This document shows positions 8,533 through 16,889 of a DNA stretch of 64,000 nt, piece by piece. Position 1 is the stretch's first letter; each line of letters starts with the position of its first letter. Source of the stretch: Shewanella pneumatophori (GTDB lineage Bacteria; Pseudomonadota; Gammaproteobacteria; Enterobacterales; Shewanellaceae); contig NZ_JAKILB010000003.1 in the NCBI RefSeq assembly GCF_023283895.1, positions 124,001 to 188,000 of the forward strand, in the 5' to 3' direction. Position numbers and translations under genes: made by a program. Below the pieces are notes generated by a model. It saw only the letters and a program-made list of their open reading frames with translations. It was not told the DNA's origin and did not search any database.

Positions 8533-9420
8533 ATGCTAAAAATTGAACTATTAGAAAGCTTTATTGCAGTAGTTGAATGCGGAAACCTTTCCAAAGCCGC
8601 TGAGAAGCTTTGCCGAACTCAGTCAACTATAAGCTTACAAATCAAGAAGCTAGAAGAAAGCGTTGGCCAACCTTTGCTATTAAGAGATAACAAGGGTGTG
8701 ACTTTAACAGAGTCAGGCAAGACGCTGCTGAACTACGCCTATAAGATGTTACAGCTCAGTTCACAGGCAATTGACGAACTTAAAGATTGTCAAAACCGTG
8801 AAGTCATACGACTTGGGGTACCGACTGATTATATCAATCGTTATCTGGGTAGCTGCCTATTGGAGTTTATTCGTGAATTTACCCGCATTGAATTAGTTAT
8901 CGATACCGATGTGAGCGGTAATCTGTATAAGCGTTTGCATAATGGCGAGTTCGATGTGATTGTAGCCACTCATTGGCAACCACCAGCGGCTGGCCATGGC
9001 GAACTATTGTTTGAGCGTCGTTTTCACTGGGTAGCAGCTAAAAACGGAACCGCCCATAAACGGGAAACTGTGCCTATGGCACTTTATCCAGAAAACTGTC
9101 CTATTCGCGCCCAAGTATTTGCTAATCATCAGATCTCAATGCGCCCAATGAGCGTGTTGTTATCGACACCGTCGCCAACAGCTATGTGTATGGCGGTTGA
9201 AAACGACTTAGTGATAGCACCGATTGCCGAGTTTCGTATCAGCGATAAAATGCAGATAATTGATCCAATCGCGCACAACATTCCGCCACTGCCGACATTC
9301 AATGAGTCTTTGTATCTCAATCCGAATACGCAGACAGATGCGACTTACCAGCTGATTAACTTGATCAAGGCCAACGTGTCCGAGCTAGGTGAAGTAAACC
9401 AAGCTCAAATGCTCAGTTAA
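8533..9420 (+). CDS. LysR-family transcriptional regulator
   Basis: 295 aa. The winged HTH is at residues 1-60 (LLESFIAVVECGNLSKAAEKLCRTQSTISLQIKKLEESVG, then LLLRDNKGVTLTESG). The effector domain begins near residue 90 (IRLGVPTDYINRYLG). It is divergent from the TetR gene and ends 21 bp before a terminator shared with the convergent outer-membrane protein gene. It lies at the edge of the DMSP/acrylate island. Its target is unknown; the adjacent porin and dddY are candidates by position only. Confidence 0.88.
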   Translation: MLKIELLESFIAVVECGNLSKAAEKLCRTQSTISLQIKKLEESVGQPLLLRDNKGVTLTESGKTLLNYAYKMLQLSSQAIDELKDCQNREVIRLGVPTDYINRYLGSCLLEFIREFTRIELVIDTDVSGNLYKRLHNGEFDVIVATHWQPPAAGHGELLFERRFHWVAAKNGTAHKRETVPMALYPENCPIRAQVFANHQISMRPMSVLLSTPSPTAMCMAVENDLVIAPIAEFRISDKMQIIDPIAHNIPPLPTFNESLYLNPNTQTDATYQLINLIKANVSELGEVNQAQMLS

Positions 9421-9439
9421 ACGCTTAAGTTTAAAAATA

Positions 9440-9467
9440 AAAATGCCAACGTAATCGTTGGCATTTT
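9440..9467. terminator. Bidirectional terminator between the LysR gene and the porin-like gene
   Basis: An 11-bp perfect stem (AAAATGCCAAC / GTTGGCATTTT) with a 6-nt loop sits between convergent genes and has T-rich flanks on both strands. Confidence 0.88.
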
Positions 9468-9488
9468 GCTATTTAGATAAAAAACTCG

Positions 9489-10595
9489 TTAGAAATAGTA
9501 AGCAAGGTTGATATTAAAACGATGATCCCAGTCATCATGGGTTTCAGCTAAGCCTAAGCTATTGCCACCTAACCAAAGCACATTCTTCGCCATGTAGTAA
9601 TCGACATACACAAACACAGGTCCGTAAGCCAACGAAACACCAGTACTGTTTAGGATTGAATCATCAAACTCTTCAACATCTGGCTGCACCATGCTGAAAT
9701 CATTGTATATAGTTAGATTACCCCAAGAAGTAGCAATACTTTTTGATAGGTTAGCCGTGTAGATATTACCTTTGCTGGACACCTCATAAAATCCATCTAA
9801 CATGCCCATACCAATTTTATCTGGATCTAATTGGCCGTCATCATATTGGTCAAAATCAAAAGCTAGATACTGGGCTTGAAAGCCCCAGCCATCGTAGTTC
9901 ATATCAAGGTGAACAGCGTAATTGAGGGTGTCACCATTCTCACCAAAATCTGAGTTATATAGCTGTCCATACTCAACTGATGCGCCCAATACCGTTGTAA
10001 AATCACCACTGGTTAAGGTAAAGCTTTGGCGAGCAGCGAACGTATTGGTCTCTTCGTTATTGTAAGTCGTACCATCGACAGTACCTTTAGCGACTGTACC
10101 GGCAAAATCACGGTGATCTGTACCACCGTAAACGGCATTTTTGATAAAGGCGAATTCTGATAATGAACTTCCTTTTTGGTACTGAGCGCTAACACCCACA
10201 CCATAGTCATCTTCAAAACCCATATAGTAGTTTAGGCTGTACCACCAGTTATGAGATGCGTAACCTTTATTACCAAACGGCTTACTAATAACACCACCAT
10301 TAATAGTCAGGTCATCATTCACATCCCAAAATGCATAACCATATTTTAAATGATCATAGCCATCGTAAAATCGGTATTCTGCTTTAACACCAATATCGTT
10401 CCATTTATCAGAAAAGGTAACCGATAATAAATTAAAGTCAAAATCACCTAGCTTATCTTGTGATGAGTCAGAGTAATCACTGTAACTATAATTACCTCTA
10501 ACAGAACCACCAACATTCAAATCATCAGCCAATGCAGTTTGGCTAGCTAGCGCCATTAATATTGAAGCAGACAGCGTTATATTTAATTTCTTCAT
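9489..10595 (-). CDS. Outer-membrane beta-barrel (porin-like) protein in the DMSP island
   Basis: 368 aa. The signal peptide is MKKLNITLSASILMALASQTALA. Alternating aromatic/hydrophobic strands run throughout, and the chain ends in LAYYF, the C-terminal aromatic signature recognised by BamA. The middle part has Asp-rich loops (FDFDQYDDGQLDPD). It looks like a 16-strand type porin, but I do not recognise a specific family. It lies 122 bp downstream of dddY on the same strand with no terminator between, so it is probably in the dddY transcript. It may be the channel that brings DMSP into the periplasm, an inference from position. The gap before it holds ATTCC-N7-GGAAT (10667-10683). Confidence 0.8.
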   Translation of the reverse strand: MKKLNITLSASILMALASQTALADDLNVGGSVRGNYSYSDYSDSSQDKLGDFDFNLLSVTFSDKWNDIGVKAEYRFYDGYDHLKYGYAFWDVNDDLTINGGVISKPFGNKGYASHNWWYSLNYYMGFEDDYGVGVSAQYQKGSSLSEFAFIKNAVYGGTDHRDFAGTVAKGTVDGTTYNNEETNTFAARQSFTLTSGDFTTVLGASVEYGQLYNSDFGENGDTLNYAVHLDMNYDGWGFQAQYLAFDFDQYDDGQLDPDKIGMGMLDGFYEVSSKGNIYTANLSKSIATSWGNLTIYNDFSMVQPDVEEFDDSILNSTGVSLAYGPVFVYVDYYMAKNVLWLGGNSLGLAETHDDWDHRFNINLAYYF

Positions 10596-10717
10596 TAGAC
10601 ATCCATTTATTTAAAATTAAATATAAATTGAGTTAATACGTACAACTAATCATATTAATACAATTTATATTCCTAGAAGTGGAATAAATGGTGGCAAGGT
10701 TATTGCCACCAAAGTGA

Positions 10718-11962
10718 TTACCATTTAACTTTTGTTAAATCGCACTGAATAACTTCACCGCGTTTAGCCGGAGTGCCTGGATTTGCTGCAGACTCACATA
10801 ATAAGGTTGTGCCATAGTCATTACGCTTATCATTGGCATTACTACGTGCCCAAACAGACACAATTGCACGCTCTTCTGGCTTAGCTTCACAGCTACCATC
10901 TACATCAAATGCATGGATAGTGTTTTGGTGGAAATAGATCAACGAATCTTGCTCTGCACTACCAGACAACCACATGGTTTGCGAGTTATGCTGGCCTTCA
11001 TCAAACTGCACTCGGCGTACGGTATCGTCTTCTTTTACCGTTTTAACTAACGGTGAATCTTCACGAATCGCCATAGTTTTAAATTGGTTGGTACACGCAG
11101 GAACACGCATGTTGTAGTACATTTCAGAAATTGCATGGTTGTGGAATGGGTATAGCGTATCCACTGCTTGCACTGTCATACCGACTTCAGCACCGACTTT
11201 CTCACCATTGATTTCATCAATGCGCAATAAGCCCCAGTGACCAAAGATTTCAGCGTAGGCATAACCGCCGCGAATATTGTCAAAGTTTTTATCGTTGCGC
11301 TTGCCCTCTTCTGCGTACATAGGGAACCAACCTGCTGCAGCCCAAAGGTTTGGTAATGAGTTAGCGCTAATATCATAAGGGAATACTGCTGGCATTTTCA
11401 CTTCATCGCCAGTCACCATCTTGTAGAAGTTATTAGTAAAGCTCTTGCCGTACTCTTTAACTTGTTTATCTGTTACTTTTTCATCGAAAAATTCAGTAAA
11501 TGTAGTGCGCTTAAAGTGCTGCGCTACAGGTGAGTTTTTAGTTAGCTCTCCACCTGGGTTATAGATCCAGCTAACATCTTCACGAGCACCGAAACATTTC
11601 TTAGCTTCATCAGCGTTATTAATCACTTGGTAGATGTTTTTAACCATCAGTTTCATATCACGACGGTCCATCACACACATGTGCTGGCCACCTTCAGTAG
11701 AATCTACCATTGCAGTATCAGAGTTTAAGCAACCGCTGCTTTGATCATTGGTTAATGCTTCTGCATAGGCGCGTAAATAAGTGAGTGTTTCATCCCACAA
11801 AATATCAATATACTTTTGATCTTTTGCGCTATAAGTTGGTGATTCACCTAAACACTGAAATTGCGCACCATTAATATCATTTTTATCTAGGAAGTCTGGG
11901 ATCTCTCCAGCCACTAAACCATTTGATAATAATAAGCTACTTAGTAACATTGTATATTTCAT
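10718..11962 (-). CDS. dddY: Periplasmic DMSP lyase DddY
   Basis: 414 aa with a Sec signal peptide (MKYTMLLSSLLLSNGLVAG). DddY cleaves dimethylsulfoniopropionate to dimethyl sulfide and acrylate in the periplasm. The C-terminal cupin carries the metal-binding signature HNHAISEMYY: His274, His276, Glu280 and Tyr282. A further His lies at 350 in FHQNTIHAFDV. The H-x-H-x3-E-x-Y spacing and the approximately 75-residue distance to the last His match those described for DddY. The helical N-terminal half is also typical of DddY, which is about 400 aa. The neighbourhood (acrylate reductase ardAB, acuI) supports the call. The gene has its own 366-bp upstream region after the ardB terminator, with an operator-like motif at 12020-12036. 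Confidence 0.88.
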   Translation of the reverse strand: MKYTMLLSSLLLSNGLVAGEIPDFLDKNDINGAQFQCLGESPTYSAKDQKYIDILWDETLTYLRAYAEALTNDQSSGCLNSDTAMVDSTEGGQHMCVMDRRDMKLMVKNIYQVINNADEAKKCFGAREDVSWIYNPGGELTKNSPVAQHFKRTTFTEFFDEKVTDKQVKEYGKSFTNNFYKMVTGDEVKMPAVFPYDISANSLPNLWAAAGWFPMYAEEGKRNDKNFDNIRGGYAYAEIFGHWGLLRIDEINGEKVGAEVGMTVQAVDTLYPFHNHAISEMYYNMRVPACTNQFKTMAIREDSPLVKTVKEDDTVRRVQFDEGQHNSQTMWLSGSAEQDSLIYFHQNTIHAFDVDGSCEAKPEERAIVSVWARSNANDKRNDYGTTLLCESAANPGTPAKRGEVIQCDLTKVKW

Positions 11963-12328
11963 ATCTAAAACCTACTTTTGTTATATTTTAAAACTCATAA
12001 TCGAGTTAAATAATATATATGGAATCAGTTCCAAAAATATAACCAAACCATGTTTATCGATTGATAACAACGAACCGATCACAGTTACATAAAAATCAGC
12101 TTAATTAACAATCGTCTATTTTAAATTACTTTATTTAGCAACAATTAAAGTATTCAAACCCTAAGTCACAGTTAATATATAAATGCCTGCAGCATCACGC
12201 TCAACTTATAAAACAAGGCCGTCAGCTACGATAAACCTAAAATATAAAACATATTCCCAATTGCTTTAATTTTGAGATAAGCACAAAAGCTGAATATATC
12301 GAAACAAAAAAATTAAAGTTAGAAATAA
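11963..12328. other. Long AT-rich leader/promoter region of dddY
   Basis: 366 bp without a credible gene. It contains the motif shared with ardA (12020-12036) 58 bp before the dddY start, and a small dyad TTATC-GATT-GATAA near 12055-12068. No FNR box of the TTGAT-N4-ATCAA type is seen. The rest is AT-rich without recognisable structure. Confidence 0.5.
12020..12036 (+). promoter_or_regulatory. Operator-like motif upstream of dddY (copy 1 of 3)
   Basis: TGGAATCAGTTCCAAAA fits the pattern TGGAATnrGTTCCAAAA that recurs twice upstream of ardA (14375-14391 and 14487-14503). The core is an imperfect dyad GGAA-N4-TTCC. It is 58-71 bp before the dddY start, a normal distance for an activator site. 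The binding protein is unknown; the LysR at 14812 is the leading candidate. Confidence 0.7.
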
Positions 12329-12354
12329 AAAAAGACCACTTTCGTGGTCTTTTT
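12329..12354. terminator. Terminator downstream of ardB
   Basis: A perfect 11-bp stem (AAAAAGACCAC / GTGGTCTTTTT) with loop TTTC and U-runs on both strands. It separates ardAB from dddY, so the two are distinct transcripts despite sharing a strand. Confidence 0.9.
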
Positions 12355-12425
12355 ATTTGCAGGGATAATATAAAGTAATTGTAAAGAGATGAAGTTTACT
12401 AATTACTTTTTAATAAACGAATCGT

Positions 12426-12779
12426 TTATTCTTTATGCTTGTCGTACTTAAAAGTATGACAGTTGCTGCATAAAGGTTTCTTCGAGCCGTGCTCGCTATG
12501 ACATTCTTGGCAAGGAAGCTCTTTACCATAGTGCAAGTTATTGTGTGGGTTTTGCCACTTGTCTTCTTCACTACGTGCAGTTTGCTCTGCTAAATCATCA
12601 ACATCATGACATTGTAGACAGGCTTGATCAGATGGGAACTGCTTAATGCCATTGTCATGACAAGCCTTACAATCTTTCCCGATCACTTCTTTATGGTGGT
12701 CACGTATTTCAACAGCCTGTGCAGACAGTGTTAGTAGGCAACCAAATGTTAGCGCTAATACCGCTTTTAATTTACTCAT
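12426..12779 (-). CDS. ardB: Tetraheme cytochrome subunit of acrylate reductase, ArdB
   Basis: 117 aa from the ATG at 12779, chosen over an adjacent GTG because GAGGA lies 7 nt upstream. A Sec signal (LKAVLALTFGCLLTLSAQA) is followed by four CxxCH heme sites: CKACH, CLQCH, CQECH and CSNCH. It resembles the tetraheme domain that is fused to the flavin domain in Shewanella fumarate reductase FccA, but here it is a separate gene. In Shewanella woodyi, ArdA and ArdB together form the periplasmic flavocytochrome acrylate reductase. ArdB would pass electrons from CymA or small cytochromes to the FAD of ArdA. It is 29 bp downstream of ardA in one operon and ends before a strong terminator. Confidence 0.88.
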   Translation of the reverse strand: MSKLKAVLALTFGCLLTLSAQAVEIRDHHKEVIGKDCKACHDNGIKQFPSDQACLQCHDVDDLAEQTARSEEDKWQNPHNNLHYGKELPCQECHSEHGSKKPLCSNCHTFKYDKHKE

Positions 12780-12808
12780 CACTCATTCCTCTTAATTATC
12801 TGGCAGAT

Positions 12809-14329
12809 TTAGGCTTTCATCATGCTGCGTGCAGCAGTCATACCCATCACCATGCATTCAGGAATAGAGCAACTACCCAAACGGCTCACACCATGAATAC
12901 CACCACACACTTCACCAGCTGCGTATAGACCTGGAATAGCTTGACCAGTAAAGCTGTCTTTTACTTCAGCATTAGTGTTGATCTGCACACCACCTTGGCA
13001 GTAATGCACTTTTGGCCATAAACGCACAACAGTGAAAGGTGCTTGGATATACTTACCCTTAGCTTCTGTCATGTTCTTACCAAACTGTGGGTCATTTTGA
13101 GTCTTAACGTATTCGTTGTACTCAGCAATTTGCTGCTTAAGCGGTGCTAAAGGCACTTCAAAGTGCTTAGCTAACTGCTCGATTGAATCGAACTTCCAAC
13201 CTACGTTGTACTTAAGTACTTTCTTAGTATTTGGATGCTTCTTCGAATCTTCATAGCTAGTGATTAGAATTGGTGGTAATGCATTACCTTTAGCATCACG
13301 ACAGTTCAACTCAGCATCGGCACGTGTCTTACGGTCAGCGATTTCGTTCATGAAACGCTTACCAGTTAAACGGTCAATCGCAACTGAATGTGGGAAGTTG
13401 TAGATAGAGTAGTTAGATACATAACCAAAACCACCTTCATCAGGCGATGCCCATGGACCAGACTGGATATGCGCTAAGTGAACAGGTACCGCACCTAGGC
13501 GGAACATTTCGTACATACCTTCACCAGTAGCACCCGGAGCGTTAGTACAACCAACTTCAGCAGTTAATGTTGGGTCTTGCGCCATACGTAAATCAACGTT
13601 TTGTGCAAAACCACCGGTTGCCATAATCACGCCGCGTTTAGCGCGGATATTGCTAACTTTACCTGGCTGATCTTCACCAAAGTGGTAGTTATCACGCATT
13701 TTAACGCCTAATACTTCACCTTTATCGCCCACTAAGAAACCTTCGAACTTAGCGCGGTTGTGAGTATGCACGCCTAACTTACGGCATTCTTGTAATAGCG
13801 GTTGGGTAATACCAGCACCACAGCTCACTGTTGTTTGGTAAGTACGCGCAACTGAGTGACCACCTAGTTGCTGTAGGTATGGGTGATATTCAGAACCAGC
13901 GTCTAAAGTCATCTGTAATGCTTCAACAGCGTGCTCAGCAACGTGACGAAGTAGCGCCTCATCAGCAATACCACGGCCCGATGCAAGCTGATCGGCAACC
14001 ATAGTTTCTACAGAGTCTTTTACACCCTCTTCTTTTTGCATTGGCGTACCAGGCGCAGCGAACAAACCACCGTTAATCGCAGAGTTACCACCAAAGTAAG
14101 ACATCTTTTCGAAGATATGTACGTCTTTTGCGCCTTTGCGTGTTGCTTCAATAGCAGCCGCTAAGCCCGCAAAACCTGAACCGATAATTAGGACTTCAAC
14201 TTCTTTGTCCCATTTAACGCCGTCCGCCTTTTCAGATACAGCCAAAGCTGGTGCGGCCATTGCTACGCCAGCTGCAGCTCCAAATCCTTTAATGAAATTG
14301 CGGCGTCCTAGCAGATCTTTATTACTCAT
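12809..14329 (-). CDS. ardA: Flavoprotein subunit of periplasmic acrylate reductase, ArdA
   Basis: 506 aa. It has a Tat signal (GRRNFIKGFGAAAGVAMAAPALA), as expected for a protein exported with bound FAD. The Rossmann motif VLIIGSGFAGLAAAIEA follows, then the FCC/fumarate-reductase fold with FGGNSAINGG, ATGGFAQN, a C-terminal substrate segment KVHYCQGGVQI and the FAD contact PGLYAAGEVCGG. The family reduces enoates in the periplasm. The heme domain of FccA is absent and supplied by ardB, the arrangement reported for S. woodyi ArdAB, which is specific for acrylate. Adjacent dddY, which makes acrylate in the same compartment, argues strongly for acrylate rather than fumarate or urocanate. Two operator-like motifs lie 46 and 158 bp upstream. 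Confidence 0.87.
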   Translation of the reverse strand: MSNKDLLGRRNFIKGFGAAAGVAMAAPALAVSEKADGVKWDKEVEVLIIGSGFAGLAAAIEATRKGAKDVHIFEKMSYFGGNSAINGGLFAAPGTPMQKEEGVKDSVETMVADQLASGRGIADEALLRHVAEHAVEALQMTLDAGSEYHPYLQQLGGHSVARTYQTTVSCGAGITQPLLQECRKLGVHTHNRAKFEGFLVGDKGEVLGVKMRDNYHFGEDQPGKVSNIRAKRGVIMATGGFAQNVDLRMAQDPTLTAEVGCTNAPGATGEGMYEMFRLGAVPVHLAHIQSGPWASPDEGGFGYVSNYSIYNFPHSVAIDRLTGKRFMNEIADRKTRADAELNCRDAKGNALPPILITSYEDSKKHPNTKKVLKYNVGWKFDSIEQLAKHFEVPLAPLKQQIAEYNEYVKTQNDPQFGKNMTEAKGKYIQAPFTVVRLWPKVHYCQGGVQINTNAEVKDSFTGQAIPGLYAAGEVCGGIHGVSRLGSCSIPECMVMGMTAARSMMKA

Positions 14330-14374
14330 CTGTCATCACCCTATTAGTTTTATTAGACGCAATAATCATAAGGG

Positions 14375-14391
14375 TGGAATGAGTTCCAAAA
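14375..14391 (+). promoter_or_regulatory. Operator-like motif upstream of ardA (copy 2 of 3)
   Basis: TGGAATGAGTTCCAAAA differs from the dddY-proximal copy at one base out of 17. It is 46 bp before the ardA start. See 12020-12036. Confidence 0.72.
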
Positions 14392-14438
14392 CGGGAGTTA
14401 AGCAGGTATTTATCAGAAACATTAAAACAACATATCTG

Positions 14439-14467
14439 AACTCAAACCTAGGTCTAATGTTTGAGTT
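14439..14467 (+). other. Hairpin in the ardA-LysR divergent region
   Basis: The arms AACTCAAAC and GTTTGAGTT (9 bp, 11-nt spacer) are followed by a T-run on plus. It lies between two copies of the shared motif. It could be a terminator against read-through from the plus strand or an operator, and I cannot decide. Confidence 0.5.
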
Positions 14468-14486
14468 TTTTATTACTTTAGAGGTA

Positions 14487-14503
14487 TTTTGGAACCCATT
14501 CCA
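14487..14503 (-). promoter_or_regulatory. Operator-like motif upstream of ardA (copy 3 of 3, inverted)
   Basis: On minus it reads TGGAATGGGTTCCAAAA, the same 17-nt pattern as the copies at 12020 and 14375 but in opposite orientation. It is about 160 bp before ardA and 310 bp before the divergent LysR gene. Confidence 0.7.
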
Positions 14504-14733
14504 AATACTGAGCCACAGCAAAATATCTAACCATAACCCCAGAAAAACTCAGTAATAGCAGCGAGTTCACTTGCATTTTAGGCTAAGCTTACTACCTAAT
14601 TAGTGGTCATCTTACTAGCCCAATAAGCCTATAACATCATCAGGTTATATTTGTGTAAAAACAGTCACCTAAACTCAAACAAGCGCCAAGCTATCGTGCT
14701 GGAAAAACCATCATATTTTTCCATATAGGACTG

Positions 14734-14788
14734 ATACCAAAAAAGCGCTAAACTTCACTAAGCAATCATGTCTTTATACTGATTAATA
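14734..14788. repeat. Remnant of the 280-bp MITE, in the LysR promoter region
   Basis: CGCTAAACT at 14746, then TTTATACTGATT ending in ATA near 14788, matches the right end of the MITE at 43986-44265 (same two blocks, 18 versus 19 bp apart). ATACCAA at 14734 resembles its left end. It looks like an internally deleted copy lying 24-78 bp before the LysR start. Confidence 0.6.
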
Positions 14789-14811
14789 CTCATTGGAAAA
14801 TCCGAGATATT

Positions 14812-15744
14812 ATGGAATTAGAAGAGATCTACCGCCAAGATCTAAGCCTGCTTATCGCGCTGCAAATATTGGTTGAAGAACGCAGCGTAACGCAAGCAGC
14901 TAAACGACTGCATTTAAGTCAGTCTGCTACCAGTCGCATTTTGTCTCGATTGCGCGAAATGTTAGATGATCCACTCTTTTCCAGAGTCGGCCAGCAGCTA
15001 GTGCCCACCTCTTTTGCACTGGAATGCTACCAACAGTTACGCCAGCCCACAGGCCAGTTAATCGAGCTACTGACACCTAAAGCTTTTGTGCCGCAGGAAT
15101 GCAAACAGCAGTTTTCTATCGCAGCAACTGACTATGCAATGCAGGCGTTGATCCCGTTTATTTTGCCGCATATTTATCAGCAAGCGCCGCAGATCCGCCT
15201 TGAGATAGTGCCAGTGCAGCAAAAAGAATTACAGGCGCAGCTCAGTGTAAAAGGCGCAGATATGGCAATTTGTCGTGCCATAGGTCAGACCGGCAATTTA
15301 CAGCATACTTTTCTTGGCAAAGTGGGGGTGAGTTGTTTAGTGTCGCCAAACCATCCATTGGCCGATCGCGATATCAGCCTAGAGGATTACCTCTATTATC
15401 CTCATGCAACGATTGCCATTAGTGACGGAGTAAAAGCCTTACTCGATGACGCCATTAGCCAGTATCCGCCGCGCACCGAACTATTAAGAACACCGCATTT
15501 AGATACAGCGTTAGCGTTGCAATCGGTTAACCCGTTAATTATTACCGTACCAGAAGGTATGGCAGCGATAGCCGCCGAGCGCCATCGACTCAAGGTAAAA
15601 CCGCTGCCGTTTAAGCTACAAAGCTTAGATTACAACCTGTTTTGGCATTCGCGCTGCGAGCAAGACAAGGCACAAAAATGGTTACGCCAAGAGATAGCCA
15701 ATGCAACCCAAGCAATACTGGCGCAAACACCACAAAATACCTGA
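14812..15744 (+). CDS. LysR-family regulator, probable controller of the acrylate/DMSP genes
   Basis: 310 aa. It has the NodD/LeuO-type N-terminus DLSLLIALQILVEERSVTQAAKRLHLSQSATSRILSRLREMLDDPLF and an effector domain from about residue 95 (FSIAATDYAMQALIPFILP). It is transcribed divergently from ardAB, and three copies of one operator-like motif lie before ardA and dddY, so it is the best candidate for their acrylate-responsive activator. This is inference from gene order. Its promoter region overlaps a MITE remnant (14734-14788). The stop is followed by a shared terminator with acuI. Confidence 0.88.
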   Translation: MELEEIYRQDLSLLIALQILVEERSVTQAAKRLHLSQSATSRILSRLREMLDDPLFSRVGQQLVPTSFALECYQQLRQPTGQLIELLTPKAFVPQECKQQFSIAATDYAMQALIPFILPHIYQQAPQIRLEIVPVQQKELQAQLSVKGADMAICRAIGQTGNLQHTFLGKVGVSCLVSPNHPLADRDISLEDYLYYPHATIAISDGVKALLDDAISQYPPRTELLRTPHLDTALALQSVNPLIITVPEGMAAIAAERHRLKVKPLPFKLQSLDYNLFWHSRCEQDKAQKWLRQEIANATQAILAQTPQNT

Positions 15745-15782
15745 CGACATGATCAACTGAAATCACCACCAGACAAACACAA

Positions 15783-15808
15783 AAAAGCCCAGCAATTGCT
15801 GGGCTTTT
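15783..15808. terminator. Bidirectional terminator between the LysR gene and acuI
   Basis: A 26-bp perfect palindrome centred on AATT (AAAAGCCCAGC ... GCTGGGCTTTT) between convergent genes. The U-run is longest (six) in the acuI direction. Confidence 0.92.
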
Positions 15809-15828
15809 CGGTTCTGGCTGAATTTAGC

Positions 15829-16809
15829 TTATAGCTGCACCAATACTCGACCAGTGACTTGACCTTTAATAATGCGCTGCGCATATTCAGGTACTTGCTC
15901 AAGGGCAATAGTCTCACAAGCATCGTCAAAATAGCTGGCTGGTAGCAAGTTAAGTACAGCTTCCCAAGCCGCTTGGCGCTTTTCAAATGGGCAAGCTACA
16001 GAGTCAACACCCAGTAGATTTACGCCACGTAAGATAAATGGCATAACCGTTGTTGGCAGTGCAAAACCACCCGCTAAACCACAAATTGCAGCAGCGCCGC
16101 CGTAGTTCATCTGTGCCAATGCTGTCGCCAATACCTTGTTACCTACCGTATCAACCACACCTGCCCAACGTTGCTTTTCAAGTGGACGCGAATCCGCTTC
16201 AAGCTCGCTACGGTCAATGACTTCGCTAGCACCTAACTTAGTTAGTAATGCACCGTTTTGCTCTACACGACCAGAGCTTGCCACAACACGATAACCTAGC
16301 TGCGCTAGCAAGGTCACCGCAACTGAACCAACGCCACCACTGGCGCCAGTAACTAAAATATCGCCGTCTGCTGGTTTAATACCGGCATTTTGTAAAGCTT
16401 GCACACATAACATTGCCGTTAAGCCCGCAGTACCAATTTGCATCGCTTTAGCTGCGTCACAATTACTTGGCATTGGCACTAACCAATCTGCTTTAACACG
16501 GGCTTTTTCAGCAAGGCCGCCCCAGTGATTTTCACCTACGCCCCAACCTGTAAGGATAACCTTGTCACCTGCTTTATAACGCTCGTCGCTCGACTCAAGT
16601 ACCGTACCCGCAAAGTCGATACCCGGAACCATAGGGAAATTACGAATAATTTTGCCTACGCCAGTTACCGCTAAACCATCTTTGTAGTTAAGTGATGAGC
16701 AGGCAACATCAACTAATACTTCACCTTCAGGTAGATCGGTTTCAGCGATTTGACGAACATTCGCAATAGTAAGCTTTTCTTCTTGGGTCAAAACCAGTGC
16801 GTTAAACAT
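15829..16809 (-). CDS. acuI: Acryloyl-CoA reductase AcuI (YhdH family)
   Basis: 326 aa zinc-free medium-chain reductase of the YhdH/AcuI family. N-terminal GroES-like part: CSSLNYKDGLAVTGVGKIIRNFPMVPGIDFAGTV, the typical family opening. NADPH-binding Rossmann part: VTGASGGVGSVAVTLLAQLGY, followed by SGR, which suits NADPH. AcuI reduces acryloyl-CoA to propionyl-CoA and protects DMSP-degrading bacteria from the toxic electrophile. The gene is often linked to DMSP lyases. Here it lies next to ardAB/dddY and is convergent with the LysR gene. The enzyme is widespread, so its position in the island is what suggests a DMSP role. A small dyad (16890-16904) lies upstream. Confidence 0.9.
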   Translation of the reverse strand: MFNALVLTQEEKLTIANVRQIAETDLPEGEVLVDVACSSLNYKDGLAVTGVGKIIRNFPMVPGIDFAGTVLESSDERYKAGDKVILTGWGVGENHWGGLAEKARVKADWLVPMPSNCDAAKAMQIGTAGLTAMLCVQALQNAGIKPADGDILVTGASGGVGSVAVTLLAQLGYRVVASSGRVEQNGALLTKLGASEVIDRSELEADSRPLEKQRWAGVVDTVGNKVLATALAQMNYGGAAAICGLAGGFALPTTVMPFILRGVNLLGVDSVACPFEKRQAAWEAVLNLLPASYFDDACETIALEQVPEYAQRIIKGQVTGRVLVQL

Positions 16810-16889
16810 GACAAGTTCCTATAAAAACTGATGGATGAAGCATAGGCCATAAACAGCTATGAATGAAGTGCATATTTTGCATTGAAATA

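Noticed and set aside
14136..14555. 139-codon plus-strand frame over the ardA 5' end
   Set aside because: Overlaps the Tat signal and Rossmann motif of ardA. No homology and no ribosome site.
14641..14700. CRP site upstream of ardA (TGTGT ... TCACC)
   Set aside because: The spacing between halves is 8 rather than 6 bp.
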